From NCBI GenBank assembly GCA_964480425.1, contig CAYZPY010000041.1, forward strand, positions 1-17,261: a stretch of DNA of 17,261 bases, written 5' to 3'. Positions 5,880-13,368 of the stretch are shown here, in pieces. The first letter of the stretch is position 1; the number at the start of each line of letters is the position of its first letter. The notes under the pieces are model-generated. The model was not told where the DNA came from, ran no database searches, and worked only from the letters and a program-made list of their open reading frames with translations. The translations under genes and the position numbers were made by a program. Source of the stretch: CAYYMD01 sp964480425 (GTDB lineage Bacteria > Planctomycetota > Phycisphaerae > SM23-33).

Positions 5880-8619
5880 CTGTCAGTTCGATGATTAGTG
5901 GTTCGTCGGAAGACGGAGGTTGGCGTGTGAACTTTTTGCATAAATCAAGATAGATGCGGGACGGTTCGTCGTGGGGGTATTTTTTATGCAAGCCGTCGAA
6001 GACCTCTGCCGCCTGGTTGAACTTGCGCTGCTCGAACATCTCCAGACCGCGGGTGAATTTACCCGCAAGTGCGGCCGGTCCGTCGTCGCTGGCCTGGGCG
6101 GAGAGAATTACGCTCCATAGGCGCACTGGCTCGTCTTTTCCCACGACTCTCACCAGCCCAAGAGGGCGAACCGGCGCCTCGCCGTCGGCGCCGCGGCGGG
6201 TATCGCCGGTAAGGAGTATTGTCGTATGGAAAAATTTATTGGCCGACTCCAGGCGACTGGCGAGGTTCACGCAGTCGCCGATGGCGGTGTAGTCCATCCT
6301 GCTGGTCGAGCCGCAGTTGCCCACCATCGCCTCGCCGCTGGCGAGCCCGATTCGGCAGGAAAGATTCACCTCTTCGCCGGTCTCCTTTGCCAGCGACCTG
6401 TTGACCTGGGCCAGTTCCACCTGGCAGGCGACGGCGGCCCGCACCGCCCTGGCGGCGTGGTCCTCCTGAGGCACCGGCGCGCCGAACAGCGCCAGTATCC
6501 CGTCGCCCAGAAACTTGTTGAGGTACCCCCCGCAGATGTCCTGGATAATCTCCGCCATGGAATCGAAGTACCTGTTCAACACCTTCACCGTGTCCTGCTC
6601 CCCTAGCCGTTCGGACAGCGCGGTGAAGCCCGCCAGGTCCGAGAAGAAGCATGTCAGCACGCGCCTCTGCCCGCCCAGTTGCGCCAGTTGCGGGCTTTCG
6701 ATAAGTTTGTCGACCAGCACGGGCGACAGTGCGTGGGCGAACATTTTGCGAACCTTGCGCTTGGCGCGTTCTTCCAGCAGAAGCCGCCCGGCGATGATCA
6801 CCACCATCGCCGAGACGGCGGCAAGCAGCGGCGCCGAGAAACTCAGCAATATCCCCCATCGCCCGAAAATCACCGCCGCGTTGAACAGCGCATAAGCGGC
6901 CGCGAGAATCAGCGACGCCGGCGCGGCCCATAACGTCGGCGACCACGCCGCCACCGCGGCCGTGGCGACGCCGATCAGTATTATCGCCGGTATATCCCAC
7001 ATCATGCCCGCCCGTCGAACGAACCGCCCGGATTCTATCGTCGAGGCGATCTGCGTGTTCACCTCCACGCCGGGCATTCGCTCGGCGACCGGCGTAGGAA
7101 CGAAATCAGCCGCCCCGGTCGCCGTCGAACCTATGATGCATATTTTGCCCTCCAGGCGGCGGCGCAACTCGCGCTCGTCGGCGCGGCATCGTCGGAGAAT
7201 TTCGGCGTTGCTGCTTTTGATTTCTGCCAACTTTTTCTCGATGGCGCCGATACGCGCAATGGCGGGATCGTCCTCATCGACGCCGCGCAGATAAAAATCC
7301 AGGTTGTCCAAAAGATCGCCGACGGCGTCGTCTATTGCGGCCTCGATTTGCTTCTCGGCATTTTCAATTTCCCCCAGCCGACTGCGGATATCTTCGACTT
7401 TATCGGGCTCGTAAAGCATTGCCCGGTATTGCTGCGCCCGGAGGTTTGTCCGCTGGTGATAGATTTCATCGGCCCTGTCGAAAAGTTTCAGCAGTTCCGA
7501 TTGTTCCAGCATGCGTGCGAGTTGGAGTTGCTCCAGTCGCGCGCGTCGGCGGTTCCGCGCGATTTTTCTTCGATTAAGCCAGATTACGCCCGGTGCGGAG
7601 ATGGGAATTCGCTCCCCGTCGGGGGGGGGTTTCGACCAGTTTACGAGTATCTCGCCGCGGCTGTCAGTTGGAATCCGACGGGTGAAACCGTCATCGAATC
7701 GCAGCAGAATGTCTCGCCTGTCGGGGTCGGTCGTAATCCGGTAGTTTCCCCCGTGGCGTCCCGCCAGCGATTGGGCCGCAAGCGTCAGCGACAGGTGAGG
7801 CCATAGCCGACCCTCGGCGCGGGCGAGCAGTTCGATGCGCCTCATCACCCCGTCGCGGTCAGGCGAAAAGGTCACAAATCCGCATCCGTCGCACGCCGCC
7901 GCGAAGGTGACCATCGGCGGCACGATTCGAGAAGGGGCGATCCACAGACCCTCCATGCTCCGCGGCGATATGCCGAAACGTTTCAACTCCTCCACGGCGC
8001 GAAATCGCAGGTATGCCTTTGCAAACTGTTCGGCGTCGCCGACGGCGCCGATTTTTTCCATGGCGGATTCGAAACCGATCTGCGGACTGTCCCCAATCGC
8101 CTCCCGCAGTCGCCGGACGGATTCGTCCCCGCCCGCCGGCGCGCCCGATTCGACGTGCATGGCCAGTATGACGTCCCCGCACTGTCGTATTGTCCCGGCC
8201 AGTTCGGCGTCGTCGAATACCGCCAGTGGCGGCGAGACGCCCATCAGCGGCTGGGTCCTCGGCTCGTAAACGCTCAATTCGTCGCTGACGTATCGCTTCT
8301 TCTGGGGGTCCGGCAGGATGATGTCCAGCGCGATCGCACTGGCGCCGCAGCGGTCCAGGACGCCGATTATTCCCGCCAACCGGCGTCTTGGCCAAGGCCA
8401 GCGACCGAGCCGTTCGAGCGAGGCGTCGTCTATCACGATGCGGGTGATATTCTCCTGCGGCGCCGCCGGGGAGAAGTTTCTGAAACGGAAGTCCACGGCC
8501 TGGAGTTCAAGGCGCCTCTCAGCGCCGAAATAATGAATCGCCGCGACCAGGCACAATGCCGCCAGGCCTAATACGAAGACCATCCCCTTGCGCGACAACG
8601 TGGCGGAATTCCGAGACAT
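5872..8619 (-). CDS. CHASE2-domain class III adenylate cyclase with coiled-coil insertion and C-terminal TPR
   Basis: A 915-residue membrane signalling enzyme making cAMP from ATP. Order: an N-terminal membrane helix (about 12-30); a periplasmic CHASE2 domain (about 35-335, resuming at GKICIIGSTATGAADF, 491-506, and ERMPGVEVNTQ); three membrane helices (about 543-613); a class III cyclase domain; one TPR-like repeat (RGLEMFEQRKFNQAAEVFDG). Catalytic residues are all present: metal-binding Asp661 (FFSDLAGFT) and Asp706 (KFLGDG), Lys702 and Thr778 in the adenine-recognition positions (DYTAIGDCVNLASRLE), Asn785 and Arg789. The Lys/Thr pair points to adenylate rather than guanylate cyclase, class IIIb. 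About 150 residues of Arg- and Glu-rich, helix-forming sequence (334-485) interrupt CHASE2. It is the last gene after the barrel protein, lipoprotein and FecR genes, suggesting that those proteins supply its signal. No strong ribosome-binding site precedes the ATG. Confidence 0.92.
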   Translation of the reverse strand: MSRNSATLSRKGMVFVLGLAALCLVAAIHYFGAERRLELQAVDFRFRNFSPAAPQENITRIVIDDASLERLGRWPWPRRRLAGIIGVLDRCGASAIALDIILPDPQKKRYVSDELSVYEPRTQPLMGVSPPLAVFDDAELAGTIRQCGDVILAMHVESGAPAGGDESVRRLREAIGDSPQIGFESAMEKIGAVGDAEQFAKAYLRFRAVEELKRFGISPRSMEGLWIAPSRIVPPMVTFAAACDGCGFVTFSPDRDGVMRRIELLARAEGRLWPHLSLTLAAQSLAGRHGGNYRITTDPDRRDILLRFDDGFTRRIPTDSRGEILVNWSKPPPDGERIPISAPGVIWLNRRKIARNRRRARLEQLQLARMLEQSELLKLFDRADEIYHQRTNLRAQQYRAMLYEPDKVEDIRSRLGEIENAEKQIEAAIDDAVGDLLDNLDFYLRGVDEDDPAIARIGAIEKKLAEIKSSNAEILRRCRADERELRRRLEGKICIIGSTATGAADFVPTPVAERMPGVEVNTQIASTIESGRFVRRAGMMWDIPAIILIGVATAAVAAWSPTLWAAPASLILAAAYALFNAAVIFGRWGILLSFSAPLLAAVSAMVVIIAGRLLLEERAKRKVRKMFAHALSPVLVDKLIESPQLAQLGGQRRVLTCFFSDLAGFTALSERLGEQDTVKVLNRYFDSMAEIIQDICGGYLNKFLGDGILALFGAPVPQEDHAARAVRAAVACQVELAQVNRSLAKETGEEVNLSCRIGLASGEAMVGNCGSTSRMDYTAIGDCVNLASRLESANKFFHTTILLTGDTRRGADGEAPVRPLGLVRVVGKDEPVRLWSVILSAQASDDGPAALAGKFTRGLEMFEQRKFNQAAEVFDGLHKKYPHDEPSRIYLDLCKKFTRQPPSSDEPLIIELTEK
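7621..7629. repeat. Nine-base G:C homopolymer within the cyclase gene
   Basis: Nine consecutive G on the plus strand (nine C on the coding strand) encode Pro331-Pro333 of the CHASE2 cyclase, at the border between CHASE2 and the coiled-coil insertion. A one-base slip would shift the frame and remove the membrane and cyclase domains. Such tracts can be phase-variable, and they are also a common place for sequencing errors. Confidence 0.85.
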
Positions 8620-8679
8620 GCAGATAGTCTAATCCGTTCCCCCGAGCCGGCCAAGAGCAATTGTCGCCTTTCCGGACCT

Positions 8680-9480
8680 TTATTGCTCATCTCCGTTCAT
8701 CTTGTATCCGTTCTCCCGGCCTTCGCTGCATGACGACAGGAATTGGCGGAGATTGTCCAGGGGCTTTACGCCCCCGGTCCCGAATACGCCCCTGCCGGCG
8801 CCGTTGTTTATCAGATTCATCCGCTCCGGTCCTGTCACGCCGCCTAAGATATCCAGCATGTTAACGGCCATGTTGTGCTTGGCAAGATTAACCGGCAGCG
8901 GCTTGTTACCGGTTGTTGTTTCGCCCGGCAGGATTGTCTGGCTGCCCTTTGGGCCCACGACGTTCAGCCCGCCTTCCTCGCTTTTGCCCAAAACGCCGAA
9001 GTCCCCTCCGAAGTAAACAATGGGCTTGGAGCCGCGAACGCTCAGTGTAGCCACCGGCGTGGTCACGCGGAAATCGTTTGGCTTTTCGGCGCTTTCCACG
9101 TCGGCGCGGACTGTGCCGTATTTCAGGCCAAGATCGGCATTGACCACGTCCTGTTGTTCGCGGAATTCGCCTATCCCGATTTTGGTGGCGCGGTCGATGG
9201 TCACCTTCGCCTGGTCGGCGAATTTCAGCACGACCCTGGCCTTGAGACCGGTGCGTATGAGCGTGGTCTCGCTCAGTTCGTCGCCTTCCTCCAGCGCCTC
9301 CCACTTCCGGTCCTCGCCGGGAAGCAGTTTCTCGGCAGGTGGCAAAACCGACACCACGGTCACCTTGCCGGCCGATTCTGCATCATTATTATTTACCTGG
9401 CGGGGTGCTTCCTCGTCGGCAGCGCCGAGGGGCAGTGCCACAAGCAGCATCGCAAAAATGATTATCGCCGGTTTGTTCAT
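8680..9480 (-). CDS. Secreted FecR-domain protein
   Basis: A 266-residue protein with a Sec signal peptide (IIIFAMLLVALPLGAADEE, cleavage likely after GAA or LGA) and a FecR domain at about residues 40-160. The FecR pattern is visible as EEGDELSETTLIRTGLKARV, then VVLKFADQAKVTIDRATKI, then LKYGTVRADVE and FRVTTPVATLSVRGSKP. FecR domains are periplasmic beta-rich modules first known from iron-citrate signalling. In many bacteria they occur apart from that system, often beside CHASE2 cyclases. No sigma factor or TonB receptor gene is nearby, so ferric citrate signalling is unlikely. Its start is one base beyond the stop of the lipoprotein gene, and the cyclase gene begins 60 bases downstream. 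The C-terminal 60 residues, Gly- and Asn-rich with one Cys, are not recognised. Confidence 0.85.
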   Translation of the reverse strand: MNKPAIIIFAMLLVALPLGAADEEAPRQVNNNDAESAGKVTVVSVLPPAEKLLPGEDRKWEALEEGDELSETTLIRTGLKARVVLKFADQAKVTIDRATKIGIGEFREQQDVVNADLGLKYGTVRADVESAEKPNDFRVTTPVATLSVRGSKPIVYFGGDFGVLGKSEEGGLNVVGPKGSQTILPGETTTGNKPLPVNLAKHNMAVNMLDILGGVTGPERMNLINNGAGRGVFGTGGVKPLDNLRQFLSSCSEGRENGYKMNGDEQ

Positions 9481-9481
9481 C

Positions 9482-10039
9482 TTATCCGCCTTCCGGTATC
9501 TTCGAGTCCTCGGGCACGTGCCCGTACTCGATATATGCGTCGGCGCGTTTGAGCACCGCCACGAACTCCATTCCGGTTACTTCGGTGTTGGCGAGTCCTT
9601 CGGCCATTATCCGCCGATACTTCAATTCGCGAAGGCAGTACCTGCGCGAAGGACCGGTCAACTGTAGAATTACACCGCCATTTATCCCGCACGCCTGGTA
9701 AATCATGTACGCCAACTGCCCCCTGTTGAGCGGCTTGGAGGCGTCGTACTTCCATCCGGCGGGTATTACGCTTTTAAAGTGAAGCGTTTTTACGCGCTGT
9801 GCGAAGTTATCGGCATTGTCCTCGCCTTCCAGCAGAAACAGAATTCCTCTCATGGCGTCGTTCTGCGAAACGGCGACCAGGGAAGACGCGCGGTCCAAGA
9901 AGGCCGCCGAACTTTTCTCCGGCGGCAAAACCGCATCGGGATTGAGTATATTCGGCCCGCCCTGCTGCGAGCATCCCCCGGCGAGCGAGGCCGCCGCCGC
10001 AGGCACAACCACAATCATTAATATTCGAAGTAACTTCAT
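9482..10039 (-). CDS. Putative lipoprotein of unknown function, SLH-like motif
   Basis: 185 residues. The N-terminus KLLRILMIVVVPAAAASLAG followed by Gly-Cys23 looks like a lipoprotein signal, although the lipobox (AGGC) is not ideal. The centre carries YDASKPLNRGQLAYMIYQA, resembling the helix of S-layer-homology repeats, followed by LQLTGPSRRYCLRELKYRRI and VTGMEFVAVLKRADAYIEYG. I do not recognise a characterised family; the pattern is reminiscent of conserved hypothetical proteins in planctomycetes, but that is recollection, not a search. It lies nine bases after the barrel-protein gene and one base before the FecR gene, so the products are probably co-translated and act together in the envelope. 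GGAGAA directly before the ATG serves as ribosome-binding site at short spacing. Confidence 0.7.
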   Translation of the reverse strand: MKLLRILMIVVVPAAAASLAGGCSQQGGPNILNPDAVLPPEKSSAAFLDRASSLVAVSQNDAMRGILFLLEGEDNADNFAQRVKTLHFKSVIPAGWKYDASKPLNRGQLAYMIYQACGINGGVILQLTGPSRRYCLRELKYRRIMAEGLANTEVTGMEFVAVLKRADAYIEYGHVPEDSKIPEGG

Positions 10040-10048
10040 TTCTCCGGC

Positions 10049-11491
10049 CTAAAAACTGAACGTAACGCCGCTGAAAAGGAACTGTCTGCAATCCTGGTTG
10101 CTGAATGCAGCGCCCGGACGGAACACGCCGTAACGAATCGACCACGACAGGTCGGAGGTTATCCGCCAGTCGCAGTAGACGTCCCATTCCCATCCGACCC
10201 AGGTCGAGTCCATGTTGTCGGCGGTGGTGTCGCTTATGGGCCCGCGTGTGGCCTTGTGATAGAAGAACGCCTTCGTGCCGACTTCCATTTTTTCGAACCC
10301 GCGGCATTTTTCCAGCGGGAAGAAACTCGCCCCGACGTTGTAAATGTGCAGGTTCGACATCCGCGGCGCAAAGGCGATGCCCGTGTCGCGAAAGCCGAAG
10401 GCGTTGAAGGCGTTGTCGTTCGTGCCGAACTCGTTTCCGCCTACGGTCGAGGTGGCGCTGAGTCGGCGGTCCTTGTCGCCGCTGGCGAAGATATATTCTG
10501 CCGATACCCTCGGACGCATGCGGCATTCCCTAAAGAGATACTCCAACTGGAAATTTGCCGCCCAGGCGCAGATGTCGTCGCGATTGCTGGTGGCCCCCTC
10601 TGAGTAAGTCCTGCCCCACTCGCCCACCAGTTCGCCCCTGTAGCGCAGGTTCGGCAGGCACAGCGAACCGGTGCTGCCTACGCCAACGTACTGGCTGGTG
10701 TATTCAAAATCCTGTGAGAGGCTGTCGGGGCTCGGGTCGGTCTTGTCGTGGTTGGAAAGGAAGTAAGCAAACGGGCGATGGTGACTCAGGCCCGTATATG
10801 TCGCCTGGGCGCCCCATATCCAGCGGTCCTGGTGATTGTAGACGTTGGACGCGTCGTCTATGTTCCGGCTGCTGTGGATGGTGTTGCCCAGCAGCGCCTT
10901 GACGTCCCAGTTCGGACAGGAAACGTCGAACTGTATCATGTCCAGCGGCATGGACAGCACGAACGCCGTTCCGATGTCCGCAAAGGCGCGCCCCACCTTG
11001 AACTTCATGTCCACCCGGGGCGGTTTGCCGGTTTGATTTTGTATCATTTGCCCGAGGTCGAACTGGTACCAAATCCGTTCGATTTTCGGCTCGACCCAGT
11101 CGTCCCCTTTTCCGGTAATATTGTCCCCGCCGTTCCAGTCGTCGTAGGTTGTCAACCCGCGGACGTAAAAGCGGTGCACGCCACGGACGCTGCCCGAGCC
11201 CCAGAGGCGAAGTTCGTACTGGCGAAGCGTCCGCTCCTTTTCTTCCGAGGCGTCATCGAAGGTGAAAAATGCGAAATTGAACCACCCGCCCCCGTCCAGT
11301 CCCATCTCGCGGGCACGGGGGATCTGCTGGTCGAGACGGACGCGAAGTTCTTCCTCGTATATGCGCCTGCCGTCGGTGGGCCTTTGGGCGCGCAGCCCCG
11401 ACGCAAACAAAAGAACGCTTAGGCACCCGGCTACGATGCCCGCCGGACGCGCCAAAACGTGTTTTTCAACAATTCCCAAATTTCTGCCCAT
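10049..11491 (-). CDS. Outer-membrane beta-barrel (porin/alginate-export-like) protein
   Basis: A 480-residue exported protein. The signal peptide is near residues 14-35 (GIVAGCLSVLLFASGLRAQ). The rest alternates polar and aromatic residues in many short amphipathic strands, for example FNFAFFTFDD, HRFYVRGLTTYDDW, RYRGELVGEWGRTY and WSIRYGVF. The chain ends in SGVTFSF, with the terminal Phe used for outer-membrane barrel insertion. YEEELRVRLDQQIPRAREMG just after the signal peptide precedes the barrel. Overall it recalls the AlgE-like alginate-export barrel group, but no catalytic or substrate-specific feature is visible, so the transported molecule is unknown. It is the first gene of the four-gene minus-strand unit. 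The sequence upstream of the ATG has an AGGGAA-type ribosome-binding site. Confidence 0.75.
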   Translation of the reverse strand: MGRNLGIVEKHVLARPAGIVAGCLSVLLFASGLRAQRPTDGRRIYEEELRVRLDQQIPRAREMGLDGGGWFNFAFFTFDDASEEKERTLRQYELRLWGSGSVRGVHRFYVRGLTTYDDWNGGDNITGKGDDWVEPKIERIWYQFDLGQMIQNQTGKPPRVDMKFKVGRAFADIGTAFVLSMPLDMIQFDVSCPNWDVKALLGNTIHSSRNIDDASNVYNHQDRWIWGAQATYTGLSHHRPFAYFLSNHDKTDPSPDSLSQDFEYTSQYVGVGSTGSLCLPNLRYRGELVGEWGRTYSEGATSNRDDICAWAANFQLEYLFRECRMRPRVSAEYIFASGDKDRRLSATSTVGGNEFGTNDNAFNAFGFRDTGIAFAPRMSNLHIYNVGASFFPLEKCRGFEKMEVGTKAFFYHKATRGPISDTTADNMDSTWVGWEWDVYCDWRITSDLSWSIRYGVFRPGAAFSNQDCRQFLFSGVTFSF

Positions 11492-11696
11492 TATTCCCTG
11501 GACTCCAGTGATTTATGCAAATGTGCAGATATTTTGCGCACCAGACGCGGATTTGCAATAAAAATTAAGAAATTTTCACCCTCGACAAAATGCTCGAATC
11601 TGGTGCGTCAAGCGCCGGAGAGGTTATTATACGGTTCGGGCGTACTGACCGCGGGGGGGCGTACTGACCGCGGGGGGGCGTGGCAGGTGAACACTT
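11492..11696. promoter_or_regulatory. Divergent intergenic region with inverted repeats (barrel-protein operon / rsmA)
   Basis: This 205-base gap must hold promoters in both directions. TGCAAAT (11516-11522) and ATTTGCA (11551-11557) form an inverted repeat with 28 bases between the arms. An 11-base palindrome CTGGACTCCAG (11498-11508) overlaps the ribosome-binding site of the barrel-protein gene. On the plus strand TATTAT near 11626 could be a -10 for rsmA, but no convincing -35 is present in either direction. The repeats are candidate operators only. Confidence 0.4.
11641..11678. repeat. Two perfect 19-bp tandem repeats upstream of rsmA
   Basis: The unit CGTACTGACCGCGGGGGGG occurs at 11641-11659 and again at 11660-11678, followed by the first three bases of a third copy (11679-11681). 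Each unit ends in seven G. The array stops 18 bases before the rsmA ATG, next to its AGGTGA ribosome-binding region, so copy number could alter the leader. Confidence 0.9.
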
Positions 11697-12575
11697 ATGC
11701 AAAATCTCAGGGAAATTCGACGACTGCTCGACCAGGCCGGGGCGAGCCCAAACCGGCGCATGGGGCAGAACTTTCTTATCGAGGACAAATACATGAGAAA
11801 GCTGCTGACCCTTGGAGACCTCGCCGCCGGAACCACCGTCCTGGAGGTCGGGGCAGCCACCGGTTCGCTGACCGAGGAACTCCTTGACGCCGGATGCGAC
11901 GTCGTGGCCGTGGAAATCGACAGGCGCCTGGCGGAGTTGCTTAAGGAACGGCTTTGCCAATGGACAAATCTTAAAATTATCGCCGGCGACGTGATGGCCG
12001 GCAAACACGCCATCGCCCCTGCGGTGCTCGATGCTCTGGGCGAACGCGCGCATCTGGTCTCCAACCTGCCGTACAACATCGCCACGCCGTTAATTGCCGA
12101 ATGCCTGAAGATCTCTCATCGCGCAGTCGCCCACGGGGCGTGCGGCGCCTGCCGGTTCGACCGACTGACGTTCACCGTCCAGAGCGAGGTGTCCGATCGG
12201 CTCACGGCCGGGCCGGGCGGCGGCGACTATGGTCCGATAAGCGTGCTGATCTCGCTGCTGGGGAAGGTTACGACGGGCCCGACGGTCCCGCCAGGGGCGT
12301 TCTGGCCCAGACCGAAAGTATCCAGCCAAATCCTCCGGATAGACCTCGACGCCGATAAGGCCGTGATGCTTCGCGACGTCGAGGCGCTGCGAGAGGTGCT
12401 GAACATCACATTCGGTCAGCGTCGAAAACAAATCGGCGCGATTCTCCGACGCAAGCGCGCCCCGTCGGCGGCGCCGAAGATACTGGCGGCGATGGAATCA
12501 GCCGGCGTGCCGCTCGATGCACGCGCCGAGCAAATCACGCCCGCCCAATACCTCGCCGTGGCCAATAAAATATGA
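11697..12575 (+). CDS. rsmA: 16S rRNA dimethyladenosine transferase RsmA (KsgA)
   Basis: Transfers four methyl groups from S-adenosylmethionine to two adjacent adenines (A1518/A1519 in E. coli numbering) near the 3' end of 16S rRNA, a late check in 30S assembly. The 292 residues have the full family layout. N-terminal MGQNFL (22-27) comes first, then the SAM motif EVGAATGSLT (50-59; the usual form is GPGxGxLT, so slightly altered), the acidic VEID (72-75), catalytic NLPY (123-126) followed by NIATPL, and PPGAFWPRPKVSSQ leading to the C-terminal helical domain. About ten extra residues rich in Cys, Ala and His (HRAVAHGACGAC) lie between NLPY and the VQSEVSDRL segment. It is followed after 61 bases by a deaminase gene. 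AGGTGA stands six bases before the ATG. Confidence 0.96.
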   Translation: MQNLREIRRLLDQAGASPNRRMGQNFLIEDKYMRKLLTLGDLAAGTTVLEVGAATGSLTEELLDAGCDVVAVEIDRRLAELLKERLCQWTNLKIIAGDVMAGKHAIAPAVLDALGERAHLVSNLPYNIATPLIAECLKISHRAVAHGACGACRFDRLTFTVQSEVSDRLTAGPGGGDYGPISVLISLLGKVTTGPTVPPGAFWPRPKVSSQILRIDLDADKAVMLRDVEALREVLNITFGQRRKQIGAILRRKRAPSAAPKILAAMESAGVPLDARAEQITPAQYLAVANKI

Positions 12576-12636
12576 TAATCTCGATGTACATCCACGCGCG
12601 GAGAGCAGCGCCGTCGAGCGGAGATTAGGATTCTAC

Positions 12637-13209
12637 ATGCGATTCGGCGAAATAAATCTTCAACTGCCCGGATGGGTCGAGGAGGCGCTGCCGCCCGCGG
12701 ACACCGTCTTCGAAACCGACGAGCAGAAGATGGAACTGGCGCTGGATTTGGCGCGGAAGAACGTCCGCAACGCCACGGGCGGCCCGTTCGGGGCGGCGGT
12801 GTTCGATTCTCAAGACCACCGGCTGGTTGCGCCGGGCGTGAACGTGGTAATGCCGTCCAACTGCTCGGCGGCGCACGGGGAGATTATTGCGATTTGCCTG
12901 GCGCAGCAGACTGTGGGCAGTTACGACCTCTCGGCCGGGGGGCGACGGTGCGTACTGGTCGCCACCACCGAGCCGTGCGCGATGTGCATGGGCGCGGTGT
13001 GCTGGTCGGGCGTTCGCCGGCTGGTGTGCGGCGCACGCGACGCCGACGCGCGTGCGATCGGATTCGACGAAGGACCAAAGCCGCACGACTGGACCAGGGA
13101 GTTGCAAAAACGCGGCATCAGCGTCGTCCGCGACGTTTTGCGCGGCCGGGCACGTGCGATACTGAACGAATACGCCCGTACGGGGCACATCTACAATCCA
13201 AGCGAATAA
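12637..13209 (+). CDS. Zinc-dependent nucleoside/guanine deaminase (CDA superfamily)
   Basis: A 190-residue cytidine-deaminase-fold enzyme. Zinc ligands are His80 in AAHGEI with the catalytic Glu82, and Cys114 and Cys117 in EPCAMCMGAV. GGPFGAAVF, VNVVMPSNCSAAHGE, the WSGVRRLVCGA segment and the GFDE sequence resemble bacterial guanine deaminases (guanine to xanthine plus ammonia) more than the tRNA adenosine deaminase TadA, but specificity is not proved. The middle residue of the HxE motif is Gly rather than the common Ala. ATG 12637 was chosen because AGGA (12627-12630) is six bases before it. A longer frame from 12517 would overlap rsmA and adds a non-homologous, Pro/Ser-rich leader. It could act with the GMP-synthase-like gene in purine metabolism, although the two are distant in the window. 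Confidence 0.88.
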   Translation: MRFGEINLQLPGWVEEALPPADTVFETDEQKMELALDLARKNVRNATGGPFGAAVFDSQDHRLVAPGVNVVMPSNCSAAHGEIIAICLAQQTVGSYDLSAGGRRCVLVATTEPCAMCMGAVCWSGVRRLVCGARDADARAIGFDEGPKPHDWTRELQKRGISVVRDVLRGRARAILNEYARTGHIYNPSE

Positions 13210-13368
13210 TTCCGCTCCCCGCGGCGTCCGTGGCGCGGATTATCCGTGCGCCTCATACCCAGGCACGCCATAAGGTCGCCCATCACCTCGCGAGCCCATT
13301 GAGTAAGAATAATCCGAATCCACGAGGCCCTTGCCCGGCAGGGATAATTCTGTTTTGCTATATGCACG
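13210..13368. other. Intergenic region before the radical SAM gene
   Basis: 159 bases with no gene. An imperfect stem (AAT-T-CCGC near 13207 with GCGGATT near 13237) follows the deaminase stop, but no T-run comes after it. TGCTATATG (13356-13364) resembles an extended -10, yet it ends only four bases before the GTG start of the next gene, so it would imply an almost leaderless transcript. Confidence 0.3.

Noticed and set aside
12517..12636. N-terminal extension of the deaminase gene from an upstream ATG overlapping rsmA
   Set aside because: The 40 extra codons show no deaminase homology and overlap rsmA; AGGA six bases before ATG 12637 supports the shorter start.
13207..13245. Rho-independent terminator after the deaminase gene
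   Set aside because: The stem is bulged and long-looped, and no T-run follows.
13356..13364. Extended -10 promoter for the radical SAM gene
   Set aside because: It ends four bases before the GTG start and has no -35, so it would require a near-leaderless transcript; left as a remark only.
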